A stretch of DNA of 43,903 bases from Verrucomicrobiota bacterium (GCA_963205105.1 CAUJJW010000113.1:1-43903); one strand, 5' to 3'. Numbered from the stretch's first letter, positions 10,436 to 19,438 are shown. The notes: generated by a model not told the origin, from the sequence alone. Made by a program: numbers and translations.

Positions 10436-10798
10436 ATGGCGTGGGTTTACCTTGTTGTCGCCGGGCTGCTCGAAATTGGTTGGGCTGTCGGGCTGAAGTA
10501 CACCGACGGTTTCTCGCGATTCTGGCCCAGCGTGGCCACGGTCGCCGCAATGGTCGGGAGTTTCGTGTTGTTGGCTCAGGCGCTGAAGACGATTCCGGTC
10601 GGCACGGGCTACGCTGTGTGGACCGGGATAGGAGCGGCCGGCACCGCGGCGATCGGGATGCTCTGGCTGGGCGAAGCGAGATCCGCACTTCGGTTACTCT
10701 GCCTCGCCATGATTGTTGGCGGCGTCCTTGGCCTGAAAATGGCCGCGGCACCTCCGGCCGCATCCGAGGCCCCCGCCAGCCCTGCCCAAGAGATCTGA
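10436..10798 (+). CDS. SMR family exporter, SugE/Gdx type
   Basis: A four-helix small multidrug resistance protein of 120 residues. Seen: the first helix WVYLVVAGLLEIGWAVGLKY with the essential glutamate at residue 13, then KYTDGF, which is characteristic of the SugE/Gdx branch, and the GYAVWTGIGAAGTA stretch of the third helix. Gdx members export guanidinium in exchange for protons; others export quaternary ammonium compounds. The C-terminus has an Ala/Pro-rich tail (APPAASEAPASPAQEI), longer than usual. The ATG at 10436 is 42 bases after the acetyltransferase. No guanidine riboswitch was recognised in that gap. The family is secure; the substrate is inferred. Confidence 0.88.
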   Translation: MAWVYLVVAGLLEIGWAVGLKYTDGFSRFWPSVATVAAMVGSFVLLAQALKTIPVGTGYAVWTGIGAAGTAAIGMLWLGEARSALRLLCLAMIVGGVLGLKMAAAPPAASEAPASPAQEI

Positions 10799-10801
10799 CT
10801 C

Positions 10802-12439
10802 TCAGCGCGGATCGGTGGCGGGGTCCGATCGGCCGATCATTCGCGTGGGTTGGTTCCCCCCAAATCCCACGTTCATGGAAAGCTCACGGGTGACTTGTTC
10901 GCCTTCGAACTGGAGTTTGAGGGTGGCGATATAGGGTGTTTCGCGGGCGCAAATCTGGGCGACGAAGGTTCCTTCGGCGGTCCAGGCTCCGCTGGCAGCA
11001 AGCGGTTCATCGGGATACCCGCCCCAAGGTCCGCGGGAATGTTGCCATTCGCGTGAGCCGCACGGGAGTCGGTGCTCCATGCCACGGATTTCTTGCACCA
11101 GCAGCCAGCCTTGGCCGGACGGAGCCGCCTGGACCGTCAACGCATCGAGGCCTTCGTTGTTGGTCGGAAAGCGGTATCTTTGCCCGAGCAGGACACCCGC
11201 GCCGCCTGGCTGGGCGGAGCCAGCTGGCGTCGGAAGGCTCAGTGAGGCCAGCTTCGTCGCCAGTTCCTTCTGACGGGCATGGTGGGAAGGCAACCGACGC
11301 CTCTGGAAACCCGGAAGCAGGGAGTCCCAGACCACGTTGAGCACGGCCTGCATGTCCTTTAGCCCGCTGGTGATGGCCAAAACGGCATCCTGTTCGGGGA
11401 AAACCACACAATACTGGCCGAACGCCCCGTCGCCTCGATAAGCCCCGTTCCGGCACCGCCAGAACTGGTATCCGTAGCCCTGGTCCCAGTCGCTCTTGGG
11501 ATTGCTGCCATTGGAAACTTGTCGGCTGCTGGCTGCTTGTATCCACGACGCGGGAAGCAGCTGGTTGCCGTTCCAGCGGCCTTCCTGGAGATAGAATTGG
11601 CCAAATCGGGCGATGTCTTCGGTGCGAACGCGGAGACCATATCCGCCAAGAGAGATGCCCTGGAAATTGGTGCTCCAAGCCGGCTGTTCGATGCCCAGTG
11701 GGTCAAACAGGCGAGGCCGGAGGTAGTCGAGCACCGTTTGACCCGTCCGCTTCTGCACGATCGCGGAAAGCATAAAGGTCGCGGGGGTGTTGTACTTGAA
11801 GTGGGTTCCCGGCTTGTGGGGCACAGGTTGAGCCAGAAAGGACTTCGCAGAGAGTTGGTCCGCTGCGGAGGAGACCTCGTCCTGGTGTCCAACCGTCATG
11901 GTGAGCAGATCCTGGACCCGCATCGCTTTCAAAGGAGCTGATGGTTCGGCCGGGGCGTCCTCCGGGAAAAACTTCAGGACCTCGTCGTCCACGCGAACCA
12001 ACCCTTCCGCTACGGCGAATCCCACCGCCGTCGAGGTGAAACTTTTGCTCAGGGAATAGAGCTCGTGGCGGCTGGCGGCATCATACGGGGCCCACCAACC
12101 CTCGGCGATGACGCGGCCGTGTCGCAGGAGCATGACGCTGTGGACATGTTCCAACTGATCGAGGCCTTCTACGAAGGTGAGAACGGTGGACGAGGAGATT
12201 CCTTCGGCTTCCGGCGTGCTCCTGGGGAGAGGCCGCACCGAAGACGCAGCGGCGGCCGATGGGCCTGCGCCGAGCGCACCCGAGGCGAGAAGGAAACAGG
12301 CCAGGCGCAGGATGGTCGGGAGACAGGAAGTTGATGAACCGGCGCGGATCGGCGGAGCCGCTTGGCGAATCGGTTGTGCAAGTGACGACAACGTCGGCGT
12401 TGGCAGTCCAGCCAGGTGGGGGCAAGGGATGAGCTTCAT
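10802..12439 (-). CDS. Secreted serine hydrolase, beta-lactamase/class C family
   Basis: A 545-residue exported hydrolase of the penicillin-binding/class C fold (esterase or peptidase like; substrate unknown). Seen: a signal-like hydrophobic stretch (LPTILRLACFLLASGALGAG) after a long basic N-terminus, the nucleophile motif SLSK (Ser129, Lys132 from this start), a Y-x-N motif in FKYNTPATF, the family stretch FNGNQLLPASW-like (RWNGNQLLPASWIQAAS), and GDGAFGQ in place of the usual KTG/HTG box. A C-terminal beta domain of roughly 150 residues follows. The frame is open to 12820, but the extra N-terminus overlaps the divergent prepilin gene and is rejected; the ATG at 12439 leaves a normal promoter gap. 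A shorter start nearer the signal peptide is possible. Confidence 0.85.
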   Translation of the reverse strand: MKLIPCPHLAGLPTPTLSSLAQPIRQAAPPIRAGSSTSCLPTILRLACFLLASGALGAGPSAAAASSVRPLPRSTPEAEGISSSTVLTFVEGLDQLEHVHSVMLLRHGRVIAEGWWAPYDAASRHELYSLSKSFTSTAVGFAVAEGLVRVDDEVLKFFPEDAPAEPSAPLKAMRVQDLLTMTVGHQDEVSSAADQLSAKSFLAQPVPHKPGTHFKYNTPATFMLSAIVQKRTGQTVLDYLRPRLFDPLGIEQPAWSTNFQGISLGGYGLRVRTEDIARFGQFYLQEGRWNGNQLLPASWIQAASSRQVSNGSNPKSDWDQGYGYQFWRCRNGAYRGDGAFGQYCVVFPEQDAVLAITSGLKDMQAVLNVVWDSLLPGFQRRRLPSHHARQKELATKLASLSLPTPAGSAQPGGAGVLLGQRYRFPTNNEGLDALTVQAAPSGQGWLLVQEIRGMEHRLPCGSREWQHSRGPWGGYPDEPLAASGAWTAEGTFVAQICARETPYIATLKLQFEGEQVTRELSMNVGFGGNQPTRMIGRSDPATDPR

Positions 12440-12530
12440 CGGGTTGCGCTTTCGTGATGCCTGAAAACCGGCCGGGTGTCCCGACTCAACGCGCGGAGGG
12501 CAGGCTTGCGCCGAGTTGGCTTTTGGGATC

Positions 12531-13307
12531 ATGTGTCCAGACCCCATGGAAGCCACCGATCCAAAGTCCCGGCGTGGACCAGGGTTTACGTCCGCCTTCA
12601 CCCTGATCGAACTTCTGGTGGTGATCGCCATCATCGCGATCCTGGCCAGCATGCTGTTGCCGGCCTTGGCCCGGGCCAAAAACCAGGCCAGCACCACCAA
12701 GTGTCGGAGCAACCTGAAGCAGATCGGGGTGGCCATGGTGATGTATGCTGACGACAACGGCGACATGATGCCGTACGCGTGGTGGTACAACGCATCCGGC
12801 GACTCGGCCGACGTAAACAACTTCCACTACCTGCTGCAGCCGTATTTCCAGGGGCGGAAGTTCCAGTCGGGGACGCGGACCACCAACAGCGACTTCGCGG
12901 CCTCGATCTACCCATGTCCCGAGCGTCTCAAGGAATACCACTACAGGACCTACAAGGATTATCGGAGCGGCGTCCCGGGCAATCCTTGGAAAATCAGCTA
13001 CGCCCTCAGCCAGTTCACGCTGGTCAGTTTTCCGTCGGCCGTGACGAGTCCCAAGACCGAAAAAATGGCAAGCGTTCCGCGGCCGGCGGAGACTCTGGCC
13101 GGGGCTGATGTCTCCCTGGAACTGAACCACCCGGCGATCATCAACCTCGGTCGAAGTGGCGATGGAAGCCACGATATCGGCTTCCGCCATGGTTCCAGGC
13201 ATCCGGAAGGTGGGGCGAACATCCTCTTCTTCGATATGCACGTCAGCACGCATAAGCGCCGTCAGACGAACAACATCGTGCTCAACTGGAAACTGAAGGC
13301 CTCCTGA
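12531..13307 (+). CDS. Prepilin-type N-terminal methylation/cleavage domain protein
   Basis: A type IV pilin-like exported protein of 258 residues. Seen: a short basic leader, then the processing motif [20 protein letters not shown] with Glu at +5 (Ala22 at -1, Phe23 at +1), a long hydrophobic helix, and a globular domain ending with the signature [16 protein letters not shown] (RH-x-x-GAN-x-LF-x-D-x-H) that is typical of the abundant pseudopilin-like proteins of Planctomycetes and Verrucomicrobia. Their assembly partners and role are mostly unknown. No other pilus or type II secretion gene is nearby, so this one is an orphan. The start at 12531 (ATG) is preferred over TTG 12516; ATG 12546 also works. 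It is divergent from the serine hydrolase gene, 91 bases apart. Confidence 0.85.
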   Translation: MCPDPMEATDPKSRRGPGFTSAFTLIELLVVIAIIAILASMLLPALARAKNQASTTKCRSNLKQIGVAMVMYADDNGDMMPYAWWYNASGDSADVNNFHYLLQPYFQGRKFQSGTRTTNSDFAASIYPCPERLKEYHYRTYKDYRSGVPGNPWKISYALSQFTLVSFPSAVTSPKTEKMASVPRPAETLAGADVSLELNHPAIINLGRSGDGSHDIGFRHGSRHPEGGANILFFDMHVSTHKRRQTNNIVLNWKLKAS

Positions 13308-13395
13308 TCCCGGCATTCAGCCCAGCATCTGGAGTGAACCCAAGTGGACGCTGGATTGACAGATGCGGGTTGTTCCGGGGCACTCTCGGCCCACG

Positions 13396-14139
13396 ATGAA
13401 TCTGTTGGAAGGCAAGGTAGCGGTCGTCACCGGCGCAGGTCGGGGGATTGGCCGAGCCATTGCGCTGCGGTTCGCGGCGGAAGGCGCCGACGTTGTCTGC
13501 GTCTCGCGGACGGCGGAGAATTCAGCCAAGGCTGCCGAGGAAGTGCGCGCCTTGGGACGTCGGGCTTGGGCCCACGCCGTTGATGTCTCCGATGCCCAGG
13601 CGGTGGAGGCCGTTGCCACCGCGATTCTCGCGGAAACGGGACGGGTGGACATTCTGGTGAACAACGCCGGAGTGACCCGGGACGGGTTGCTGATGCGAAT
13701 GAGCGAGGCGGATTGGGACGCAGTCCTGGACACCAATCTCAAGGGTGCCTTTCTGGTGACGCGCGCCTTCACCCGGCCGCTTCTCAAACAACGGGCGGGA
13801 CGAATCATCAATGTCGCCTCCGTGATCGGCCTGATTGGCAACGCCGGCCAGTGCAACTACGCCGCGAGCAAGGCAGGATTGATCGGACTCACGAAATCGG
13901 TGGCGCGGGAATTTGCCTCGCGCGGCATTACCTGCAACGCCATCGCACCCGGATTCATCACCACCGACATGACCTCGGTGTTGGCAGAGGATCTGAAGGC
14001 TGAGCTGCTGAAGCGGATTCCGCTCAACGGCTTTGGCGAAGCGGAAGACATCGCCCAGGCTGCGCTCTATTTGGCGGGCCCGGGAGGCCGTTACGTGACC
14101 GGGCAAGTGCTCGTCGTGGACGGCGGAATGGTCATGTGA
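13396..14139 (+). CDS. fabG: 3-oxoacyl-[ACP] reductase FabG
   Basis: A short-chain dehydrogenase of 247 residues that reduces 3-ketoacyl-ACP with NADPH in fatty acid elongation. Seen: the cofactor motif TGAGRGIG near the N-terminus, NNAG, the catalytic Ser in NVASVIG, the YAASK catalytic Tyr/Lys pair, and the C-terminal FabG motif GRYVTGQVLVVDGGMVM. The start was placed at the ATG at 13396 (MNLLEGKVAVVTG); an upstream in-frame start adds an unlikely 11-residue tail. Context is decisive: acpP follows after 90 bases and fabF after that, the standard fab gene order. A TTGACA lies at 13356-13361, but no partner -10 could be identified. Confidence 0.93.
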   Translation: MNLLEGKVAVVTGAGRGIGRAIALRFAAEGADVVCVSRTAENSAKAAEEVRALGRRAWAHAVDVSDAQAVEAVATAILAETGRVDILVNNAGVTRDGLLMRMSEADWDAVLDTNLKGAFLVTRAFTRPLLKQRAGRIINVASVIGLIGNAGQCNYAASKAGLIGLTKSVAREFASRGITCNAIAPGFITTDMTSVLAEDLKAELLKRIPLNGFGEAEDIAQAALYLAGPGGRYVTGQVLVVDGGMVM

Positions 14140-14229
14140 CGATCTCCGGGAGAGGGAAAGGGCATTTTTCGGGGCTTGACGCCCTCCGACCCGGCACCTA
14201 ACAGACACGCGCTAACAACACACGGCTCC

Positions 14230-14478
14230 ATGGCGGACCAAAACACATCCATCGAACAACGGGTCAAGAAGATCATCGTCGACCAACTCGGCGTTAAAGA
14301 AGATCAGGTGACCCCTGAGGCGAAGTTCATCGAAGACCTCGGCGCCGACTCGCTCGACACTGTCGAGCTGGTCATGGCCCTGGAGGAAGAATTTGGCCAG
14401 GAGATCCCGGACGAAGAAGCCGAGAAACTCCAAAGTGTCGCCGACGTTATCAAATACGTCGAAGAGCGGCAGAAGTAA
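14230..14478 (+). CDS. acpP: Acyl carrier protein
   Basis: An 82-residue acidic carrier protein for fatty acid synthesis. Seen: helix [16 protein letters not shown], the phosphopantetheine attachment motif [18 protein letters not shown] with Ser41, then [22 protein letters not shown]. The length and sequence match FabF-partner ACPs. The start was taken as the ATG at 14230, since the in-frame upstream codons are not conserved-like. It lies between fabG and fabF; a strong intrinsic terminator follows 23 bases after the stop and probably makes an acpP-ending transcript the major product. Confidence 0.96.
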   Translation: MADQNTSIEQRVKKIIVDQLGVKEDQVTPEAKFIEDLGADSLDTVELVMALEEEFGQEIPDEEAEKLQSVADVIKYVEERQK

Positions 14479-14501
14479 CGGGCACCCGTACAACGATCCC
14501 C

Positions 14502-14547
14502 ACGGGGCAGCCTGGCTGGCGACCTGCGGCCGCTGCCCCGTTTTTTT
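14502..14547 (+). terminator. Intrinsic terminator between acpP and fabF
   Basis: ACGGGGCAGC (14502-14511) pairs with GCTGCCCCGT (14532-14541) to form a ten-base-pair stem over a 20-base loop, directly followed by a run of T residues to 14547. The fabF start codon begins at 14549, so the terminator occupies the place where a ribosome-binding site would be. It probably acts as an attenuator within the fab cluster. Confidence 0.85.
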
Positions 14548-14548
14548 C

Positions 14549-15808
14549 ATGATGAACTTAGGGTCCGACCGACGCGTCGTGGTCACCGGCATGGGCGTGG
14601 TAAGTCCCATCGGCCATGACGTTAGCTCCTTCTGGAACCATATCCTGGCAGGCCATTGCGGGATCGATGCCATCACCCGGTTCGACGCCTCGGCATACGA
14701 CTGCCGAATCGCAGCCGAGGTGCGGGATTTCGATCCAACACCGGCATTCCCGACACCCAAGGAACTGCGCCGTACCGATCGGTTTGTCCACTTCGCGGTG
14801 CATGCCGGTTGGCAGGCCTTGCGGGACTCGGGCATCGACCTCGATCGATGCGACCGTGATCGTATTGGTGCTTACATCGGGTCCGGCATTGGCGGTTTGG
14901 AAACCACCGGCGAACAGCATCAGGTGCTGCTCAACCGCGGTCCAGGCCGGGTGTCCCCGTTTATGATCCCCATGCTCATCCTCAATATGGGGTCGGGCAT
15001 GTTCTCGATTTATCACAATCTCAGAGGCCCCAACGTTGCCACCTGCTCTGCTTGTGCAACCTCGACTCACGCTTTGGGCGAGGCGTGGCGCACGATTCGG
15101 ATGGGTGATGCGGATGCCATCTTCGCCGGCGGGTCGGAGGCCACGATCGTTCCCTTGGGAATCTCAGGCTTTGCGGCCATGAAAGCCCTCAGTACTCGGA
15201 ATGACGATCCGAAGCATGCTTCGCGACCCTTCGATGCCGGTCGTGATGGCTTCGTCATGGGGGAAGGAGCCGGTGTGCTCCTCCTGGAGGAACTTGAGCA
15301 TGCCCGGCGACGCGGCGCCCGGATCTATTGCGAAATCGTCGGGTACGGCAACACCGCCGATGCCCATCATCTGACCGCACCATCGCCCGGAGGCGAAGGT
15401 GCCAGTCGATGCATGCGAATGGCGCTTCGTGCTGCTCGGATGAACCCGGAAGACATCTCCTACATCAACGCGCACGGCACATCGACCCCCCAGGGTGACA
15501 TCTGCGAAACCCAGGCTGTAAGAACGGTTTTCGGGGAGCACGCCAACCGGCTGGCCGTCAGTTCAACCAAGGGTGCCACAGGCCACATGCTGGGCGCCGC
15601 CGGTGCCGTCGAGATGGTGATCTGCGCGAAAGCCATTGAAACAGGCGTCGTTCCACCAACCATCAATTACGAAAACCCCGATCCAGCGTGTGATCTGGAC
15701 TACGTGCCCAACGTCGCCCGCCCTTGGCGCGTCGACGCCGTCCTGAACAACTCGTTTGGTTTCGGCGGCCACAACGCAAGCATCGCGGCCCGCCGATTCA
15801 CGGACTAA
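14549..15808 (+). CDS. fabF: 3-oxoacyl-[ACP] synthase II (FabF)
   Basis: A condensing enzyme of 419 residues extending acyl-ACP with malonyl-ACP. Seen: the start [17 protein letters not shown], the nucleophile Cys169 in [14 protein letters not shown], the first active-site histidine in [11 protein letters not shown], the second in [15 protein letters not shown], and the C-terminal [12 protein letters not shown]. All three catalytic residues are present. Two ATGs are adjacent (14549 and 14552). No Shine-Dalgarno is visible because the upstream intrinsic terminator ends one base before the start, which is odd; expression may depend on readthrough or on an internal promoter. It completes the fabG-acpP-fabF set and is convergent with the DUF3276 gene. 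Confidence 0.95.
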   Translation: MMNLGSDRRVVVTGMGVVSPIGHDVSSFWNHILAGHCGIDAITRFDASAYDCRIAAEVRDFDPTPAFPTPKELRRTDRFVHFAVHAGWQALRDSGIDLDRCDRDRIGAYIGSGIGGLETTGEQHQVLLNRGPGRVSPFMIPMLILNMGSGMFSIYHNLRGPNVATCSACATSTHALGEAWRTIRMGDADAIFAGGSEATIVPLGISGFAAMKALSTRNDDPKHASRPFDAGRDGFVMGEGAGVLLLEELEHARRRGARIYCEIVGYGNTADAHHLTAPSPGGEGASRCMRMALRAARMNPEDISYINAHGTSTPQGDICETQAVRTVFGEHANRLAVSSTKGATGHMLGAAGAVEMVICAKAIETGVVPPTINYENPDPACDLDYVPNVARPWRVDAVLNNSFGFGGHNASIAARRFTD

Positions 15809-15813
15809 CGGTT

Positions 15814-15833
15814 GGGCGTTTCGGAAACAGCCC
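15814..15833. terminator. Possible bidirectional hairpin between convergent genes
   Basis: GGGCGTTT and AAAC-A-GCCC form an eight-base-pair stem with one bulged A and a CGG loop, placed in the 29-base gap between fabF and the convergent DUF3276 gene. There is no T-run on either strand, so it is a weak terminator candidate. Confidence 0.35.
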
Positions 15834-15837
15834 TCCG

Positions 15838-16140
15838 TCAGATTTCCGCCAATTTGACGGGCGTTTCCTGGTCGGTCTGGATCATCGAATCCAGAAGCCG
15901 GCGGAGATCTTCGAGTCCTGTGGCTGGAATAATGACGTGGTCCCGCCGGCCACCGACGTCTTCGGTGATTCGCAGGAATCTTCCACGGGGATTTTCCTTG
16001 AGGCTCAAAATGAAAACCTTGCGTTCAACCTGAAACTTCTCGGACCGCAGCGTTTCCTCCGGTGGCGGGGGATGCGGCACGCCGCTATTGCGGTAACCGT
16101 TGCTGCTGCTCGTCGGATAGCGCCGCTCGTGAGAGATCAT
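15838..16140 (-). CDS. PUR-family nucleic-acid-binding protein (DUF3276)
   Basis: A 100-residue protein. After a variable, Pro-rich N-terminus, residues 33-90 (SEKFQVERKVFILSLKENPR, then GRFLRITEDVGGRRDHVIIP, then a Leu-rich helix) match the pattern of the single PUR repeat found in bacterial Pur-alpha-like proteins (DUF3276), a beta-sheet plus helix module that binds single-stranded DNA or RNA. A homologue in Borrelia (BpuR) represses translation and transcription. The target here is unknown. The ATG at 16140 has no strong Shine-Dalgarno. It is convergent with fabF and followed upstream, on the same strand, by a DUF4149 protein gene. Confidence 0.75.
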   Translation of the reverse strand: MISHERRYPTSSSNGYRNSGVPHPPPPEETLRSEKFQVERKVFILSLKENPRGRFLRITEDVGGRRDHVIIPATGLEDLRRLLDSMIQTDQETPVKLAEI

Positions 16141-16218
16141 ACCTCATGCCCTCCATTTCAATTTCCCTGTCACAACCCTGACTTGAACAACCCAAGAGTT
16201 AGGCGGCGCGCGAGATTG

Positions 16219-16773
16219 TCAAATCCGCAATCGTGAACGGGGGAAAAGTCGTGGGGCACCGTTTCCCGGATGGGACGCGTGAAGAAAATAAAGCGTGACC
16301 CCAGCCATCGAGATCACGTTCAAGATCACCCCGATTCCCTGCCACACAGCAAGCGAATGGGCCGATTGGCGCTGGGAAGGTGTCGAGGGTTCCCTCAGGA
16401 CCTTCTGGCTGGGATCCAGATAGGCTTGGATGTTCAAGTCCCGACACTTGGGGGCCAGCCAGAATTGACCAGCCCCTGCGGCAAAAAGGAGCATCGCCAG
16501 GAGCACAATCAACCGGCGCTCCAATGGCCGGCCGGAATACAGCCATTCCGCAAACGTGTGAACAATGGCCACCCCGGCGCAGAAGAGTTGGAAGATGTGA
16601 AACCGCTGGAGCGCCAGAAGCCCCATTTCGCCCGAGTACAGCGGACCCAATAGGCGCACGACTTCGTCCCGGCCGAAAAGCGGGTCAAGTGCGACAACGA
16701 AGAGCACAGTTCCGCCGAGCCAGATCGATGCCACGACCAAGCCCGCCAGACGCAGGAACGTGATCACTGCCAT
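16219..16773 (-). CDS. DUF4149 family membrane protein
   Basis: A 184-residue polytopic membrane protein with four predicted helices: FLRLAGLVVASIWLGGTVLF, a second around LALQRFHIFQLFCAGVAIVH, a third in LIVLLAMLLFAAGAGQFWLA and a last in GIGVILNVISMAGVTLYF. The spacing and the acidic/basic loop residues match DUF4149 (TMEM205-like) proteins, whose function is not established. A basic C-terminal tail (PRLFPRSRLRI) extends beyond the last helix. The start is the ATG at 16773. It lies 49 bases downstream of the FAD monooxygenase gene on the same strand. Confidence 0.75.
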   Translation of the reverse strand: MAVITFLRLAGLVVASIWLGGTVLFVVALDPLFGRDEVVRLLGPLYSGEMGLLALQRFHIFQLFCAGVAIVHTFAEWLYSGRPLERRLIVLLAMLLFAAGAGQFWLAPKCRDLNIQAYLDPSQKVLREPSTPSQRQSAHSLAVWQGIGVILNVISMAGVTLYFLHASHPGNGAPRLFPRSRLRI

Positions 16774-16822
16774 CAGTCTAGGAACCCCTCGAAATCAAGC
16801 CAAGCCTCGATCGCGTCGGGTC

Positions 16823-18094
16823 TTAAACGTCCGATAATGCCATTCCCAACTGCCCCAGATAATGGCCCAGTTCCACGCCCGACCCGGGAATCCATGCCAG
16901 CAACCGCTGGCGCTGCTCCTTGGCCCAGGTGCCCGCGGCCGGTAGCGCCACCACCGAGGAGCCCCCTCCCAGAAGCTTGCGCCATTCACTGCGACGGGAG
17001 GCACCGTACTCCTCCAGGGATTTCGGACTTGTTCCGTGCCGCACGATCCCGGAAATGCGGGTCGTGAGATCAAGTGCCTCGCGCAGCCCGACGTTCATGC
17101 TTTGCATCCCCACCGGGTTCGCCTGATGGCCTGCATCCCCGGCCAACCAGCATCTACCCCGGCCAAATTGCGCAGCCATCAAGGGCACGAAAAGTGCCGA
17201 GCTTCGCCAATCAATCTCGCGGATCCCGGAGTCGAACCAGGGAGCCCGGGTCTTTAGGAGGGTCGCCAGTTGCTCGCGCGCTGTGGCGTCGGGCTCGTCG
17301 TCCAGAAGCACGATGGACCTTCGCTCCTTGAGAGGGTGATCTTCCTCGGCGTTCGTTTCGCTCGGGATCTGGAGACTCCATCGGCAAACCGATCCCTGCT
17401 GAGGCCAGTAAACGTCCGCCGAGCCTGGGTTCAGGTTGATCCGAACCTCCCGAAGGATCGGCTTTAGGGAATCGAATTCCACCACCTCATAGTTCCAAGG
17501 CGCCCCCAGCCGCTCGACCCGTATATCCAGCAACTGCCTCACGTGCGAGTCGCTCCCATCGGCGCCGACCAGGTACGACGCGTTCACTTCGAGGGAGGAC
17601 TGAACCATCTCTTCCGAACGCGCAAACGGATATCCCACCGAGGTGAGCGCCAGCTTCTCAATGGTGGCGGTCACCGAGTCGGCATCCATGTGCAACCTGT
17701 CGAGACGGTGTCCCCAACGAACCCGCACACCCATCTCCCGCAGCGCATCCTCCAGCAATTCCTCCAGGCGATCCTGGGGAACCACCAACAGGAAAGGATG
17801 CCGGCCTCCCGCGCTCCCCAGATCAACTTCGGCCTTCCGTTCTCGCCCTTCGTAGAAACCCAAGGTATCGATGCGGACCCCAGCCTCCAGGAGAGCTGCC
17901 TCAAGGCCCACTGAAGCCAACAAATCCACGCTCCCGGCATGTAGGCCGCAGGCATAGCTCTGAGCTGTGGATCGCCAGGCGCGATCGACGATTTCCACCG
18001 ACAAGCCCGACCGCGCCAGCCCGAGTGCGGCAAGAAGCCCTACGGGACCGGCGCCGACGACGAGCGCATCCACCTTTTTGGACAGCGTTGCCAT
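16823..18094 (-). CDS. FAD-dependent monooxygenase (PHBH/UbiH-like)
   Basis: A flavoprotein hydroxylase of 423 residues with the FAD_binding_3 architecture. Seen: the ADP-binding GAGPVG motif (residues 14-19) after the first strand, the DG motif YLVGADGSDSHVRQLL, and the second FAD motif RCWLAGDAGHQANPVGMQSMN near two-thirds of the length. Such enzymes use NAD(P)H and O2 to hydroxylate aromatic or polyketide-like substrates; the substrate here is unknown. The start was placed at the ATG at 18094 (MATLSKK), since the extra 17 residues of the longer frame are not family-like. It is the second of two tandem paralogues, with 99 bases between the genes. Confidence 0.88.
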   Translation of the reverse strand: MATLSKKVDALVVGAGPVGLLAALGLARSGLSVEIVDRAWRSTAQSYACGLHAGSVDLLASVGLEAALLEAGVRIDTLGFYEGRERKAEVDLGSAGGRHPFLLVVPQDRLEELLEDALREMGVRVRWGHRLDRLHMDADSVTATIEKLALTSVGYPFARSEEMVQSSLEVNASYLVGADGSDSHVRQLLDIRVERLGAPWNYEVVEFDSLKPILREVRINLNPGSADVYWPQQGSVCRWSLQIPSETNAEEDHPLKERRSIVLLDDEPDATAREQLATLLKTRAPWFDSGIREIDWRSSALFVPLMAAQFGRGRCWLAGDAGHQANPVGMQSMNVGLREALDLTTRISGIVRHGTSPKSLEEYGASRRSEWRKLLGGGSSVVALPAAGTWAKEQRQRLLAWIPGSGVELGHYLGQLGMALSDV

Positions 18095-18193
18095 GGCGCA
18101 ACCGTCGTCCTCGTGACGGCGTTCTGGCAAGGTTCCTGGGACCAAATGGTCCGTGCAGCAGCGCGGGCGCCGATCGAGATCGATCCACCAGCC

Positions 18194-19438
18194 TCAGGCA
18201 GGCGAGCCTCGCCATCGGAGGCCTAATTGCCCCAGCAAGGCATGAAACTCCTCGCCGCTGGCAGGAAGACTGGAGGCCAATTGTCCGGCATGGTCCTTCA
18301 CCCATGCGCTGGCGTCGGGTGTCGCTTCGATCGATGGGTCGAGGCCAAGAAGGCGACGCCATTCATCATGCCAGCGCTCGCTGGCTGCCCGGAGCGTTTC
18401 TGAAGGCGCTCCGTCGCGCACCACGGCCCGCAGAGCGTGGATAAATTCCTCCGCCTCACGCAGCGCCAAATTCATGCTCTGCGCGCCGCCCGGAGCGGTC
18501 TGGTGGGCGGCATCTCCCAGCACCCAGCACCGACCCCTGCCAAACTGGTGCACGATCCGTTGCGGAAATTCGATGCGAGTCGCCCAATCCATCGTCCGTA
18601 TCCCTCGATGAAACCAGGGCGCCACTCTTCGAAGCTTGGCGGGTAAGGTGGGATGTGATCCCACGGGAAGCACGGATTCTCCCGTCGTCCCGTCATTGGC
18701 CGCCGCCTGCAAACTCCACCTGCAAGCCCCGCCCGGCAGAGGCCAAAGCACGTGGGCCATGGCTCCATCAATGGCGACGCGGAGCTCTTCCGCGACCCCG
18801 GATTCCGACTCCGGATCGAATTCAAAGATCCCGTACTGTAGGGGCTCACCCGCCGCATCGCTGCCCGTTCCGAGCAGATGCACGAGACGTGATCGAGGAC
18901 CATCCGCCCCGGCCATGTAGCGGGCCTTCACCAACGACCGGCGGTCCACCACTTCGGTCCAGCGCTCGTTCCCGCCTTCGGTCGCCCGATGTCGTAGGCA
19001 CTCCAAAATGGCGGTGACGGAATCCTCATTCCAAATAAGTCCATCCAGTCGCTTGCCCCAACTCACCCTTCGAGAATGCCGTTCGCGAAGCACATCCTCG
19101 ATCAAACCTTCCAGATCGTCCTGATAGAGCACTAGCGCGAACGGAAAGCGGGCAGGAAGCGCACCCAGGTGAACCTCGGCGCAGCGATCAGCGCCCTCGT
19201 AAAAACCGACCGTGTCCACCCGGACACCCATTTCCATCGCGCGCGACAGAATCCCGATCCGGTCCAAAAGTTCCAGGGAGTGCGGGTGCAGCGTGCAGGC
19301 ATAGCTTCGGGAGGCAATACGCCATTCCTGATCAATGATCTCGACGTCGAGTCCGGCGCGGGCCCCCAACACGGCGGTCATCAATCCTACCGGCCCCGCT
19401 CCCACCACCAACAGATCCTTCGTCATGTCCGCGCTCAT
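18194..19438 (-). CDS. FAD-dependent monooxygenase, paralogue of the next gene
   Basis: A 414-residue flavoprotein monooxygenase. Seen: GAGPVG (residues 13-18), the DG motif YMAGADGPRSRLVHLL and the GD motif RCWVLGDAAHQTAPGGAQSMN. It shares with the downstream gene the specific patterns SYAC-x-LH, VR-[IV]-DT-[LV]-GFYEG, ACRWSLQ and a GQLG near the end, so the pair arose by tandem duplication. It is full length with an ATG at 19438 and an AAGGA Shine-Dalgarno (19445-19449 on the minus strand, six bases away). The substrate is unknown. An apparently frameshifted remnant gene lies directly upstream on the same strand. Confidence 0.88.
   Translation of the reverse strand: MSADMTKDLLVVGAGPVGLMTAVLGARAGLDVEIIDQEWRIASRSYACTLHPHSLELLDRIGILSRAMEMGVRVDTVGFYEGADRCAEVHLGALPARFPFALVLYQDDLEGLIEDVLRERHSRRVSWGKRLDGLIWNEDSVTAILECLRHRATEGGNERWTEVVDRRSLVKARYMAGADGPRSRLVHLLGTGSDAAGEPLQYGIFEFDPESESGVAEELRVAIDGAMAHVLWPLPGGACRWSLQAAANDGTTGESVLPVGSHPTLPAKLRRVAPWFHRGIRTMDWATRIEFPQRIVHQFGRGRCWVLGDAAHQTAPGGAQSMNLALREAEEFIHALRAVVRDGAPSETLRAASERWHDEWRRLLGLDPSIEATPDASAWVKDHAGQLASSLPASGEEFHALLGQLGLRWRGSPA

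Noticed and set aside
10802..12820. Longer 672-residue version of the serine hydrolase
   Set aside because: The extra N-terminus is antisense to the prepilin gene and the signal peptide lies downstream of 12439.
13356..13361. TTGACA before fabG (and another at 38952-38957 before kaiC) as -35 boxes
   Set aside because: No -10 element at 16-18 bases in either case; not listed as promoters.
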